The notes under the pieces: model-generated
What the model saw: the letters and a program-made list of their open reading frames with translations, nothing else
What the model was told of the DNA's origin: nothing
The model's database searches: none
Part shown: piece after piece, positions 22,780-34,389 of the stretch
Layout: the number at the start of each line of letters is the position of its first letter
Position numbering within the stretch: position 1 is the first letter of the stretch
Made by a program: the position numbers and the translations under genes
DNA from: Peromyscus leucopus
Taxonomy: Eukaryota; Chordata; Mammalia; Rodentia; Cricetidae
DNA: 64,000 nucleotides
NCBI RefSeq assembly: GCF_004664715.2
Contig: NC_051064.1
Coordinates: forward strand, 113,632,240 to 113,696,239
Direction of reading: 5' to 3'

Positions 22780-23525
22780 TATAAAGTTCACTCTTGAGAA
22801 CTAGAACTAGTAGGGTCTTTAAAGTAAATAATGATGCAGCCTACAAATAGAGATACTTTAACTTCTTCCTTTCCTATTTGTATCCATTTTCTCTTCTCTA
22901 ATTGCTATAAGACTTTGAACATTATATGAAATATGATTAGGAAGAATAAAACTTGTCCCTGATTTTAGAAGAAATTCTCTGTTCTACATTTAATGTTAGC
23001 TATAGATTTGTATATATAGCCTTTATTATTTTGAGGTATGTTCCATCTATTTATAAAGTCTACATAACTGTAATCATGAAGACATGTTGGACTTTATTAA
23101 GTACCTTCACAATATCAATTGAAACAATATGTGACTTAGGTCCTTAAATTGATTTATATGGTGTATTACATTTTTGATTTGCCTTCCTGGGATGAAGCCT
23201 ATTTGGTTTTAATGTATAATCCACTTTTTCTAATTTTATTTTTGAGGTTTTTATAAAATTACAACATTTTACCCTTCCTATTCCTCCCTCAACAACTTCC
23301 CATATACTCCTCCTTACTCTCTTTCAATGTCATGGCCTCTTTTTTCATTATTACTGCATGCATATATGTACAGCCATGTATATATTTCTAAGTATAGCCT
23401 GTTTAGACTATATAACATTGTTTGTCTCTATGTTTTCAGGGCTGACCATTTGGCACTGGGTAACTTATTAAGATCATTTTCATTCAGTTACATCTCCACC
23501 AGCTTTCCTTCTTTTACTGCCTAAG
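22780..23525 (-). mobile_element. L1 ORF2 and downstream fragments
   Basis: The first part reads as reversed L1 ORF2 reverse-transcriptase coding DNA: 'gatgcagcctacaaatagag', 'tttgtatccattttctcttc', 'cttgtccctgattttaga', 'catgaagacatgttggactt'. From about 23230 it continues as a reversed 3' UTR-like piece resembling 56550-57010. All frames are broken. Confidence 0.65.
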
Positions 23526-23529
23526 CTTG

Positions 23530-23640
23530 GCTGTACTGAAACCTGCTCTGTAGATGAGGCTGGCCTCAAACTCAAAGATCTGCTTGCTTCTGCCTTCTCA
23601 GTGCTAGGATTAAAGGTATGTACCACCACCTAGCTCTAAG
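23530..23640 (-). mobile_element. partial B1 SINE
   Basis: 'gatgaggctggcctcaaact', 'caaagatctgcttgc', 'gtgctaggattaaaggtatg', 'taccaccacctagct'. The 3' half and tail of B1 are missing. Confidence 0.8.
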
Positions 23641-24212
23641 CTTTTCTTTAGTTCCTTTCCACAAGTTAGAAACTTAGCTGAGTGGGATCTTACCATAAGG
23701 TCACCACTCCCTTTATTTATCTCCTTGAACACAAGATTTAGCCTCATTCCACTTCTGGTGCTTTTTATCCTCAAATTTTACTTTTGTAATTTACCCTGCT
23801 CAGCTTGCTCCTTTTCATTATAAATCTTCATTGGAGTTACCATTAATAACTACATGACAGAGTCTGTATGAGGCTGTTTTGAGATTTCTTCTGCCAACAG
23901 ACTTAATCTGAAACTATTCACTTCAGTCTCAGGCAGACTATTCATACAAGGGTAAAAGACAACCACTTTCTTTACCAAAATGTCACAAGAAAGATCTCTA
24001 GGCAATATACTAAAATTCTCCTCTCAACCTGTTGAATGAGCTTCCTCTAGTTCAAATAACTCTTAGCACCATGTTCCTAATAGTATGGCCCATTAAGCAG
24101 TGCTTAAAGCATTCCACTGCTTTCCAAACCCAAGATACCAAAGTCCAAATTCCTCCAAACAAACACATGGTCAGGCTATCACAGCAATACCTCCGTCCCT
24201 GGTACCAACTTC
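23641..24212. mobile_element. unclassified rodent repeat, joined to URR1
   Basis: 'cacaagttagaaacttagct', 'agcttgctccttttcattat', 'ccaaacaaacacatggtcag' and 'tccctggtaccaacttctgt' recur in rodent genomes in this order next to URR1 as I recall. I cannot say which class it belongs to. Confidence 0.4.
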
Positions 24213-24545
24213 TGTCTTCGTTTTGTTTCTATTGCTGTGAAGAGACATCATAACCACAGCAACTCTTATAAAGGAAAACATTGAGGTGGCAGCTTACAGT
24301 TTCAGATATATAGTCCATTATCACATTGTGGGGAGCATGGCAGCACACAGGCAGACATGGTGCTGGAGCAAGAGTGCTACATCTTGCAGGCAACAGGAAG
24401 TCAACTGACTGTCATAGTGAGGGAAGCTTGAGCATAATAGACCTCAAAGCCCATCCCCACAATGACACACTTCCTCCAACAAGGCCACGCCTCCAAATAG
24501 TGCCACTTCCTTTGGGGGCCATTTTCTTTCAATCCACCACAACCA
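24213..24545 (+). mobile_element. URR1-like rodent DNA element
   Basis: Starts near 'tttctattgctgtgaagaga', then 'cataaccacagcaactctta', 'cacacttcctccaacaag', 'gccacgcctccaaatagtg', and ends 'caatccaccac'. Matches the layout of URR1, a non-autonomous hAT-type rodent repeat. The copy appears near complete. Confidence 0.7.
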
Positions 24546-25240
24546 CATGGAAACCTACCTTATGTGCTCCCACCTTTCCCGTGTTGCCTCTAGTTCTTTG
24601 TGTAGGGTTGAGGCCTTGTAGGCTTTCCCCTGTACATTTAGGTATGTGCATCAGTGTTGTCCTGGTTTAGCTTGTATTTTGGTAGTAATTATGGTGAGAC
24701 TTTATGGGTGTGACTTTTGATAATAGGAGACACAATCTCATAGCAAACTTCCTTATATTCTGGCTATTACAATATCTTCCTAATATTCTGCTCCTCTTAC
24801 ATAATGTTCCCCGAGTCTTAGGTGCAGGAGTATTTTTGTGGATGTATCCACTAGGACTCTGATTTTATTGATTTTGGTTTTTCTGTAGTGGTCTCTTTTG
24901 AAAAGAAAACTTTCCTTGATGAGGGGGTGATGGCTACACTTATTTGTGTGTATGAGGTCAGATGTTTATAGATTGTTGTTAAGGATAATGTGTGTTTGGT
25001 AAATTAGTGGTTGTAAGTTCTCCTCCAATAACCATGACTTCACTAGCACTGGGTAGCTATCTAGGTTTACAGTATTAGGCATTTCCCTTTTGCTGCCCAA
25101 TCTTTTTAATGTCCTGAATTCTGTTTGCAAGTATTTTGTTGAGAATTTTTGCCTCTATGTTCATCAAAGAAGTTCAGCTGGGAGAACTGGTGAGACTTGC
25201 TCTATATTATCAAATGGGTTGCTGAAGTGATCCTGTCTTG
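24546..25240 (-). mobile_element. L1 3' UTR and ORF2 fragments
   Basis: 'ttctttgtgtagggttgagg' and 'cagtgttgtcctggtttagc' match the reversed L1 3' UTR segments at 53330-53700 and 56830-56960. 'agtattttgttgagaatttt' and 'gcctctatgttcatcaaag' near 25130 are reversed ORF2. Fragmented. Confidence 0.55.
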
Positions 25241-25715
25241 GCTATGGGACTACCAGATCATGACTAGAACTGGACACTCAGCACCAAGATGGCCAGATAA
25301 AGTCAAAACCTTCATCACCATTTAGTTTCTGTGTACCTACTAGAGATTGGATACAAAGGTCTGACCTATTGAAGTCTATCTACACTCTAGGGGTTGTGGT
25401 TAGATCTACAGGCCCAAGTAATCTCTGGAACCATACACTATAGAACTCCAGTTCCTCCAGTGACTACTAGAACCTCAGATATAATAACTTCAAACTCACA
25501 ATGACCTCAATGACTGCTGGAACCAAAGCTACAGTCTTCAAGAGACTCTGTGATCACTGTAGCCAAAACTTGGCCTCTTCACTGACCTCTGAGGTCATTA
25601 GACTGTAATTTTGGTTTCATGGTTCTTTCTGGTCCTACATAAGCCAGAGGCTTGGTTGCCCACTACTCTCTGGTCCTGAGAAGCTGGAAGCCTGGTTGTC
25701 TGGCTCTCAGGTCCT
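25241..25715. other. unclassified sequence with short internal repetition
   Basis: Phrases such as 'tgactactagaacctcag', 'tgactgctggaaccaaag' and 'ctctggtcctgag' recur with variation, suggesting an eroded short tandem array lodged between L1 pieces. It may be part of an old L1 untranslated region. Nothing codes here. Confidence 0.35.
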
Positions 25716-25717
25716 GA

Positions 25718-25990
25718 GGTATGGAAATCAGTATGGAGGTTCTTCAAAAAAATAGAAATGGAACTACATATGACCCAGCTATACAACTCCTGTGTATGTA
25801 CCCAAAGGAGTCTATATCCAGTTATAAAGATATTTGTTCATCCATGTTCATTGCTATTCAGTTAACAATATATAGGAAATGGAAACATCCTGGATCCCCA
25901 TTAACTGATAAGTGGATAAAGAAAATGTGGTCCACATACACTATGGAATTTCCTTCAGATATTAAGAAAAATGAAAACTTCAAGTACTGA
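25718..25990 (+). mobile_element. L1 3' end of ORF2 / start of 3' UTR
   Basis: 'cagtatggaggttcttcaaa', 'ccagctatacaactcctg', 'cattgctattcagttaac', 'gataagtggataaagaaaat', 'cactatggaatttccttcag' are the classic terminal L1 order in sense. Confidence 0.8.
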
Positions 25991-26820
25991 AGTCCTATTC
26001 AGGAATTTGTTTCCTGTGCCTGTAAGTTGAAGTATTTTATTTCATTTTTCCTCTAGCAGATTTATTGTATCAGGTCTCCATTTTGTATAATGTTGATTTC
26101 TAGGAGTGTTGTGTTTTCCAGCAATTATTTACCTCAATATGTAGTTACATACTTGTTTTGTCTCTTTTTTGTGAAGGAATATGTGTGTTCTGGGTACCTA
26201 TCTTCAGTCCCTTTACCTTGTTGTTCTGCTTACTTTGACGTTTTGATAGACATATACATTGTGAAATGATTGACACATTCAAACTTATATACCCATTTCT
26301 TCACAGAAATACCTGTTTTCTTAGAACATTGAAATTCTATTCATTCACAAAAGTTCAAATATACAATTAAGTTTTTTTTATTAGTGAAAGGTAATGTAGT
26401 GTGGAGTAATTTACCTTTAACAGTAGTGTAGATGATCTTTTTTTCCCCATAAAAGAGATATGGTCTTCAGTGACTATTTTGTTATTTGAAAATAGAACCT
26501 TTATGATGCATTCTAGATAGTTGTGTGGGAGTATATTTCAATTATTGTTGTCATTATATTGAAAGAGAAGCTAGAGATACACATGTATATGAGTAAAGTG
26601 ACCCAGTGAAGGTGGAGACAGAAAATTGATCAATGCCAAGGGATTATAAGGATTCTTGACACCTATATTGCAGGTAGAATGGATTTATTACAGGATGTAA
26701 GAAAATCCATTATCTGACTATATTCTCCAAGGGGGCCCAGAGGAGTTTTCTTTTACAACAGCAAAATAAAAGATATACCAGTAGAGTAGACACCAGTATC
26801 ATTGAGAAATTCATGGTTGT
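25991..26820. other. AGBL4: intronic DNA without recognised features
   Basis: No gene seen; may contain L1-derived pieces too old to recognise. Confidence 0.45.
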
Positions 26821-26822
26821 CT

Positions 26823-28282
26823 GATATAGATATATAGGAGGATATGGAGATGATAAGATGAATGGGTAGATTAATGAACCTACTTTTAAAGAACAACTTG
26901 TTGAAAATGTTTTACATTGGTATAGATTTTAGTTCATGTTTAAAATGTTTTACATTGGTATAGATTTTAGTTTATGTTTAAAATGTTTTACATTGGTATA
27001 AATTTTAGTTTATTGATACAAACTTGAAGTTAATTTTGTTACACTGTATATATATATTTCTATTCTTGTTTGAGGTATTATGTTTATGTAACTCATTTAA
27101 AATTGTACTGGATAATTAAAAATAGATTAATAATTAGTCATCTATGATAATCATATCTGTAGCCATGTTAGTTAAGTCTTCTAGGTATACATAGATATAT
27201 TTCAGATAGATAGGTAATCTTCACACACTTCATAGACCTAAAGAATATGGCATTTAAATAACTTAAAATTCTGTTGACGTGAGACACAATTGCTCCTGGC
27301 TGCAGCAACTGATCCCGAGAGAATGTTGGGCTTCTAAGACATTTCCATTTGGAAGTTTGTCTTCTTGGCACAAAATGGCCTACTGGGCAAAGAACTGCCC
27401 TTGCCTTGACGGCTGACAGTACAAATATAATGCTGTCCTTTCTGGACAAGCGGGACACAAGGAAAGCAACCACTGTACTCTGCCAAGACAGGGTTAGATG
27501 GTCTTTCAGAATTCCTGCTTCTGAAAATGGTCTGTCATATACTCTAGGCCTGTAGCCAATTTGAATACACCAACAATGCTGAAAAACATTAGGTGACTGT
27601 CCAGGCTGCCAGCTGTCTTGGTCTACTCTTGCAAGATTCCCGAAAGTTGCTTGCATCCATCTACCATTTCTCAGGTACCATTATGTTCCTTCTCAGGTCT
27701 TTGATGTGGTTGAAAACTAGATAGTTGTAATTTCCTCAGTTATGATAAAAGATAAGTTAGATATAAAACCTTAAACTCACAAATATAATATAGATAGGAC
27801 ATCTTCTTTAATATTGTAACTATATTGAAAATTCTTGCTTGGTAATTGTCTTGTTATATGTAATTTTACCATGTTAAAGTTAAAACTTTCCTTTTTAAAA
27901 AAAGAAAAAAAAGGGAAGTGCTGTGGATATTGCTCTATATAAATAAAACACTGATGGCCAGTGACCAGGCAGGAAGTAGGTTGCCAGGCAGGAAGTAGGT
28001 GGGACAAGGAGAGAGGAGAATTCTGGGAAGTGGAAGGCTGAGGGGGGAGACACTGTAGCCACCACCAGGACAAGCAGCATGTAAAGACTCTGGTAAGCCA
28101 CCAGCCACGTGGCAAGGTATAGATTTATAAAAATGGGTTAATTTAAGATAAAAGAACAGTTAGCAAGAAGCCTGCCACTGCCATACAGTTTATAAGTGAT
28201 ATAAGTGTCTGAGTGATTATTTTATAAGTGGATTGTGGGACTGTGGGGCTTGGGGAACCTGGAGAGAAGCCCTCCAGCAACA
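26823..28282 (+). mobile_element. mys-like element, 3' part only
   Basis: Begins abruptly inside the internal region at 'gatatagatatataggagga', runs through the polypurine tract (about 27900-27918) into a complete 3' LTR (27919-28282, 364 bp, 'tgctgtgg' to 'cagcaaca'). The 5' LTR, primer-binding site and about half of the internal region are missing. The 38-bp internal unit occurs three times at 26900-27015, more than in any other copy here. The LTR carries two copies of a 19-bp 'aggaagtaggttgccagg' unit. A 68-codon sense frame (27349-27555) and a longer 162-codon antisense frame (27168-27656) overlap; neither matches a known viral protein. Confidence 0.9.
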
Positions 28283-28384
28283 GTTGTCTATCTTTTTCAG
28301 ACTAAAGCTGGCAATAATAGTTCTCAATGAAACCTAGTTCTGGGTTCCAAGCATCAAAAGATAAAATAGGATTCATGTGAGCAT

Positions 28385-28560
28385 TATTATTTTTATGATA
28401 TTCTTTTATTTTCATTAAGAAAATTTTAAATTCATTTTACATACCAATCACAGATTCCCCTTCTTCCCTCCTCCTGCCCCTCCAGCCTCTCCCCCATTTC
28501 CTCCTAATGTGATGTGTTGTAAACTATCCAATGAACCATCATAGTAGAGAGTTCAAATAG
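28385..28560 (-). mobile_element. L1 3' end fragment
   Basis: 'aaattcattttacataccaa', 'tcacagattccccttcttcc' and a C/T-rich block are the reversed L1 tail, similar to 63345 onward. Confidence 0.6.
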
Positions 28561-28871
28561 ACACAGATGCCTTAGCTAGTACATTATTTAGTTCATATCA
28601 GTGATCCCCTATCACGTTATGCTTCTATCCCAGTCTAGTACCTTCAGAATTTATTTACTATTATATATTACCTTTGCTTCTAGTGTTACAAATTGGTCAG
28701 ATCCTACAGACTATTCTGGTAGAATTTTGAAAAACTTGAGTATTTTGAGCGATTTCCTTATGTAGTAGTATCTTGCCTAGCATATTCCAAAACCTGACTC
28801 AAATTAATGGCGTAAAAGTATTTCAGTTACTATTTCTGAATAACACACTACTCAATAGAATAATGACTTTT
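28561..28871. other. AGBL4: intronic DNA without recognised features
   Basis: Short unique-looking stretch; may belong to the adjoining L1. Confidence 0.4.
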
Positions 28872-29104
28872 GGGGCTAGAGAGATGGCTCTTCAATTAAG
28901 AGCACTGGGTGCTTTTCCAGAGGACCAGGATTTAATTCCCTGCACCCACATAATGGATCATAACCTTTTGTAATTTCATCTTCAGAGGATCTCATGCCTT
29001 CTTCTGCCCTTCTTAGGCACCATGCACATATGTGGTGCACAGACATGCATAAAGGCAAAACATCCATGCATGTAGAATAAAATAATAAACATTTAAAAAG
29101 AAAA
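28872..29104 (+). mobile_element. B2 SINE
   Basis: 'ggggctagagagatggctc', 'aagagcactgggtgcttttc', 'cagaggaccaggatttaatt', 'catgccttcttctgcc', and an AT-rich 'aataaaataataaacattt' tail. The tRNA-derived head is intact. Confidence 0.92.
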
Positions 29105-29187
29105 TAGTGTAATAAAATCATAATTTTATTATGCTATTAAGTTTGGTGCATCTGGTGTTCAGGAGGAGCATAGTAGAAGATATCTTT

Positions 29188-29700
29188 TGTTGTGGAATAT
29201 TACTTTAACTTTGTAAAAGTGTGTTATTTTTTTATGCTGCATTTGTTTGACTATGTAAAGATGTATTATATTTGTTTATGCTGCATTTGTTTAATTATGT
29301 AAAGATGTGTTACATTTGTTTCACTTTGCCTGCCTAAGGCACCTGATTGGTCTAATAAAAAGCTGAATGACCAATAGCTAGGCAGTGAGTGATAGATGGG
29401 GCTGGCAAGAAGAAAGAATAAGTAGTAGGAGGAATCAATCTAGGCTCTGGAAAGAGCAAGATGAGAGAATGAAAGAGAAAAAGAGGGAGATGCCTAGGGC
29501 CAGCCAGGCAGCTGCTAGACAGACAGACATGGAGTAAGACATACAGAAGGAAAGAAAGGTTAAAAATCCCTGAGGCAAAATGTAGATGAAGAGAAACAGG
29601 TTAATTTAAGTTATAAGAGCTAGTGAGACAGGCATAAGATAAGGCCAAGCATTCATGACCAATAATAAGTTTCTGTGTCATGATTTGGGAAATTTTTAGA
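29188..29700 (+). mobile_element. ERV LTR
   Basis: Starts 'tgttgtggaatattacttta' and repeats the unit 'tatgctgcatttgttt', then 'cacctgattggtctaataaa' and 'atagctaggcag'. Same family as 12412-13005. The right end is eroded near 'gtgtcatgatttggga'. Confidence 0.85.
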
Positions 29701-30139
29701 ACTTTGTAGACTTTTGTTAATTATGAAACTGTAGAGCAATTATTTGATTCTTTTCTTTGTTTCTGACCCATGGCCAGAACACTGAACTTCTAATAGCAGA
29801 GATTTCATTTGTTTGTTAGACTACAGACTTCCTTAATGAATTATGTGTAAATGCATACAGTTATAAGTCTACTTGTATGTTTTATTTTCTATTTGCTCTG
29901 TCTCCTCTTTGAGGAAGAAGTAATGCATATTATTCCCAAACAACTTTTCTCTAAGAATGATTTCATTTTCTATTTCTGAACCTAAAATTCTTAGAAAAAA
30001 CAGGTAAATGTGAATTGTATTTAATTTAACCCCACTTATACACATGTTCAAATATTCTCTTTGAATAATCTGAGACACTGCTTTAAAGGGGACTCCAAGT
30101 ACACAAAATCCCCTGCCTATGCACTACTATTAAGATAAT
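29701..30139. other. AGBL4: intronic DNA without recognised features
   Basis: No gene or clear repeat seen. Confidence 0.45.
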
Positions 30140-30483
30140 AGCAAGGAAGGGAACACATCTATAGTACAGGCAGCATAAGCAGAGAGGGGAATTCTGGGAG
30201 GTGGAAGGCTGAATCAGGAGTTGCCAGACAGACATAGAGGAAGCAAGATGTGAAGGCACAACTGAGAAAAGGTACCAAGGCACGTGGCTAAACATAAAAA
30301 AGAATTATGGGTTAACTTAAATGTAAGAGCTAGTCAGTGGTAGGCCTGAGCTAATAGCTGAAGAGTTTTAATTAATATAAGCCTCTGTGTGTTTACTTGG
30401 GTCCAAGTGGCTGCATGACTGGCGGGTGAGAGAGATTTGTCCTGACCATAGGCTAAGTGGCACACAGGAAAACTTCAGCTACA
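30140..30483 (+). mobile_element. old mys-related LTR
   Basis: 'gcagagaggggaattctggg', 'ggttaacttaaatgtaagag', 'ttaattaatataagcctctg', 'gtgagagagatttgtcctga' and the end 'ggaaaacttcagctaca' match the LTR at 58417-58827. The 5' end is eroded and approximate. Confidence 0.7.
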
Positions 30484-31050
30484 CACATCTTTTGAATAAA
30501 TATGATTGGTTGAGTTTGCTTGTAGCCCACTTCTTTCCATAAGTATTTAAGTAGTATATGGATAATAATAGTATATATGATAAAGTCTAGGCACAACTTT
30601 TCAAGATGATAATTTTCAATTATAATTAGCTTTTTATTATCTTTTATTGTTTTTCTCACTTTCAAATAGGTTTTAAAAATCACATTAATTAGTAAAACTA
30701 TGATGTTGCCCTTGCTTTTGTTCTTCATGTTCCATAAAATAGTCACACTTCGATAATGAACTTTAATTTTCATTTTTTAAAAACTTTAATTAACAAATCC
30801 TTATAAAATATGGGTGGTTGCAGTTTTTAGTTGACTAGAGATCAGAAGATATGGGAACATCTTATGCTTATTATTAACATGTTTGAAATTAGTTCTAGTC
30901 TATACACTTGGACCAGATCCTGAAAATTACATTTCCCAGGTTCTCATGTTAGTTCACTTCTGACTAGGTTCAGCTAATGAGAGGTTTTCACAAAGACTGA
31001 AGGTCATGGAGAAGGAAGAAGGCTGGATATTTCTTTCTTTCTTTTTTTTC
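30484..31050. other. AGBL4: intronic DNA without recognised features
   Basis: AT-rich. A 106-codon minus-strand frame (30453-30773) is low complexity and has no recognised similarity. Confidence 0.45.
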
Positions 31051-31219
31051 ATAAAATCTACTTTGATCATATTCTTTTCCCTCTGCAACTCCTGTCAGAT
31101 CTTTTCTTCCTCCTTACCTACACAACTCCATATTCCTTCTCCTTCTTTCTCTCTAAAACAGAAGAAAGCAAAAGATGAAAATCAAATCAAAACAAACAAA
31201 AACAAAATACTAGTAAGAC

Positions 31220-31221
<2 letters not shown>

Positions 31222-31280
<59 letters not shown>
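31222..31280. repeat. (GA)n microsatellite
   Basis: A perfect GA run of about 29 units. The 132-codon frame through it (31006-31404) is an artefact of the repeat. A (CCA)n-like run follows at 31321-31359. Confidence 0.97.
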
Positions 31281-31285
<5 letters not shown>

Positions 31286-33237
31286 AAAGCAAAGCAAAGC
31301 AAATGAAAACTAAATTAAAAACCACCATCACCACCCCACACCACCACCACCACCACCCATGGAGGCTAAATAGTCTGTGGCTTAGATCCTGCTCTAGAGT
31401 CTAGTTGACATACCCAGTATCACTCCATTAGAGAATATCTGTTTTTTTTTTTTTTCCTTTCCCAGCATATAACAAATGTAAATAGCTTCTTGGTTAGGGG
31501 TGTCCACTACCTCTTCTAAATTTCTTTCTGTCACAGCCTCTGTGAGTTCATGTGTATTAGTTCTGTTGTGTCTGGAAGATACTGTTTTCTCTGAGGTATC
31601 TACCACTTCTGGCTTTTAAATTTTTCTGCTTGCTCTTCCACATAGATTCTTGAGCCCTGATGGGAGGGGTTGTAAAGACATCTCATTTAAGACTGAGTAC
31701 TCCAAGTCACTCTCTACACATTGTCCAGTTGTGTTTCTCTTGTTAATTACCATCTATTGAAAGAAGAATCTTCTCCTATGAGGGGTGAGTGGTGCACTGA
31801 TCTATATATAACAATATGTCATGAAGAGTCCTTTTGTTGCTGTGTTCCTTTAGCAGGATAATAGTGGTAGGTTTTCCCTGAGTGCCCATGACCTATCTAT
31901 TCTCAGGTTCTTGGCCACTTTAGCAGTGTCAGGTAGGGATGCAACTCCCATGGAGTGGGCAGGCCTTAAATCCAATGTCAAAAGTAAGTGGTTACTGTGG
32001 TAACATCTGTGCTACTATTGCACCAGTGTATCCTACAGTCAAGTCTCTGTTGTAGGTCACAGGGATTGTAACTGGGTGATACTGACAATTGCTCTTCTCC
32101 TGTGGTGGTGTGCATTGTACCTTCCAGCACCATGAATACTGGTCAGTTGTGGGTAAAGCATCTATTTTGGTACTAGCTTAATTTCTCCATGTTCAACAAC
32201 ATCTAATTGTGGAGAATAACCAATAACCTTGTCAGTAGCATATGACTCTTTGGGGGGGATTGATAAATAACTCATCAAAGGTATATCCCATTTTTGGGAC
32301 TAGAAGTTTTATTTGTTGGCATTCTAACTGGGACGCTGTCTCCCCTATTATAAGGTGACTCCATTTAAACTCTTCATATATGTATATATTTTAGTATACA
32401 TCTAGAATAGAAAGTTTCCATTTGGTATTTCAATAGGCCTTTAATGTCTCGCCCCATACTCTCTCCTTTACACTGTTCTCCCATCCCTGACCATATTTAA
32501 TCCTCCTCTTCTAGTTTCTTCTTCATCTCTTTATAACAGTATTCTATTTCTCCTTGATTGAAGCACAAATATGGAGTACATAAAAGTTTGCATTCACATA
32601 TAAAAGAAAACATACAATATTTGTCTTTTTGATTCTGGGATACATCACTTAGGATGATTATTTATAGTTTCTTTTACTTGCACATTTCATAATTTCATTG
32701 TATCATTTTAATGTATCATTTTAATTTTAATGTTCATCAACTGATGGACAACTAGGCTGTTTCCAATTTCTGCCTATTATGAGTAAAGCAGAAATGTACA
32801 TGGACAAGCACATATCTTTGTAGTAAGATATAGAGTACTTGGGGTATGTGTCTAAGAGTGGTGCTGCATATTGTTGTAGATCAATATTCAACTTTTTGTG
32901 GAATCTGCACGCCAGTGGCTCTACCAGTTTTCACTCCCACCACCAATGAATAAGTTCCCCTTTCTTACATCCTTGCCAGCATGTGCTATTATTTGTTTTA
33001 TTGATCTTGGCCATTCTGAATTGGTAAGATGACATACCAAAGTAGTAATAATTGGTATTTCCATATGGCTAAAGATGTTGAACATTTAAAAGAAATATTT
33101 CTCAGCCATTTATCTGTGTTTCATCCTTTGAGAACTCTCTGTTTACATTTTAAATTGGGTTATTTTCTTGATATTTGGTTTATTTTTAGTTCTTTATATA
33201 TTCTAGATGTTAACCCTCTATCAAATGTATAGTTGAT

Positions 33238-33300
33238 GTTTGAGATAGGGTTTCTTCATGTAGTTTTGGTACCTGTCCTGGATCTCACTCTTGTAGAGTT
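33238..33300 (-). mobile_element. B1 fragment
   Basis: 'gatagggtttcttcatgtag', 'ttttggtacctgtcctggat', 'ctcactcttgtaga' is the reversed end of a B1, inside the L1. Confidence 0.7.
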
Positions 33301-33630
33301 AAAGCTATGGATTTATCTCTTGTAGAGATAAAGTTATGGTTTTATTCTTCTGCATCAGCTATCGAGTTGACCAGCTCCATTTGTTGAAGATGCTGTCTTT
33401 TCTCCAGTCTTTATTTTTGGCTTCTTTGTGTCCATATGTGTGTGGAATTATGTCTGTGTCCTCTATTCTATTCCATTGATCAATGTGTCTGTTTTTATGC
33501 TAATACTATGTTATTTTTATTACATTAGCTTTGTAATACAACTTGAAATCTAGGCTTGTAGTACCTCTAGCTGTTCTATTATTACTATCCAGGATTGTTT
33601 TTAACTGTTGTGTGGTGGGGGGTGGGGGGG

Positions 33631-33690
33631 AGTGTATGCGCGTGCGCGCGTGTGCGCGCATGTGTGTGTGTGTGTGTGTATGTGTTTCCA
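33631..33690. repeat. alternating purine-pyrimidine GT/GC tract
   Basis: 'gtatgcgcgtgcgcgcgtgt' then 'gcgcgcatgtgtg' and a GT run. It holds many of the few CpG dinucleotides in this region. Confidence 0.93.
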
Positions 33691-33899
33691 TATGAAATTG
33701 AAGACTTTTTTTTTCAATTTCTGGGAAGAATTGTTAGAAATTCAATGGGGAATGCATTGAATCTGTAGGTTGCTTTTGGTAAAATGGCCATTTTGACAGT
33801 AGTAATTCTTCTACTTTATCTCCAGTAATGACCATATGTATTTGCTAGAGAAATCCCTTTGGCTGCTATCAATGTTGTTTTCTTTTCTTTTCTAACATA

Positions 33900-34150
33900 A
33901 TATTTTTAATGATTATTTGGGAATTTCACATCATGTGCCCGATCACATTCACTTTCCAGCCCACCCAGGTTTGCCCTCCTCCCCATGACCTCCCTCCCCA
34001 CAAAAAAGAAGAAGACAAACAACCTACCCCCAAATCACAAATCCAGTTTGTGTTAACTATATATTCCCTGGAGCATGGTCAAACTCCCAGTGGCCAGCCC
34101 CTTGTCCTTTTCTACTTGCACCCTTGCCAGAAGTCGTCAACTCTGGAGAG
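33900..34150 (-). mobile_element. L1 3' UTR fragment
   Basis: A C-rich reversed L1 tail: 'cacattcactttccagccca', 'ctcctccccatgacctc', 'ccagtggccagccccttgtc'. Confidence 0.55.
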
Positions 34151-34156
34151 ATATAC

Positions 34157-34215
34157 TTCATCATCATCATCACCACCACCATCATCACCGTCATCATCTC
34201 CATCATTATTATTTT
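34157..34215. repeat. (ATC)n / (ACC)n trinucleotide repeat
   Basis: 'tcatcatcatcatcaccacc', 'accatcatcaccgtcatc', ending in an 'attattattttt' run at the start of a reversed B1. Confidence 0.92.
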
Positions 34216-34225
34216 TATTATTATT

Positions 34226-34372
34226 TTGGCTTTTTTGAGAATGGGTTTCTTTGTGTAGTCCTGGCTGTCCTGGAATTAGCTTTGTAGCCAGGCTGGTCTC
34301 AAACTCACAGAGATCTACTTGTCTCTGCCTTCCGAGTACTGGAATTAAAGGCATGAGCCACAACCCCTGGCC
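34226..34372 (-). mobile_element. B1 SINE
   Basis: 'tttttgagaatgggtttctt', 'ctggctgtcctggaattagc', 'gccaggctggtctcaaactc', 'ctggaattaaaggcatgagc'. Reversed, near full length. Confidence 0.88.
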
Positions 34373-34389
34373 TTCTTACTTCAATTTTT

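Larger units (their letters stand above)
31051..33890 (-). mobile_element. long old L1 fragment: 3' UTR and ORF2 C-terminal part
   Basis: From 31051 to about 32640 lies a reversed Lx-type 3' UTR ('gcttcttggttaggggtgtc', 'tctattctcaggttcttggc'). From 32640 to 33890 come reversed ORF2 end landmarks: 'caactgatggacaactaggc', 'ttcactcccaccaccaatga', 'tctagatgttaaccctctat', 'cattgatcaatgtgtctg', 'gcattgaatctgtaggttgc', 'taaaatggccattttgac'. All frames are broken. A B1 fragment and several simple repeats lie inside it. Confidence 0.75.

Noticed and set aside
26900..27015. CRISPR-like spaced repeats
   Set aside because: Units are contiguous, AT-rich and inside a retroelement in a mammalian intron; there are no spacers.
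31006..31404. 132-codon frame rich in Arg-Glu
   Set aside because: It is produced by the (GA)n and adjacent simple repeats within an L1 3' UTR.
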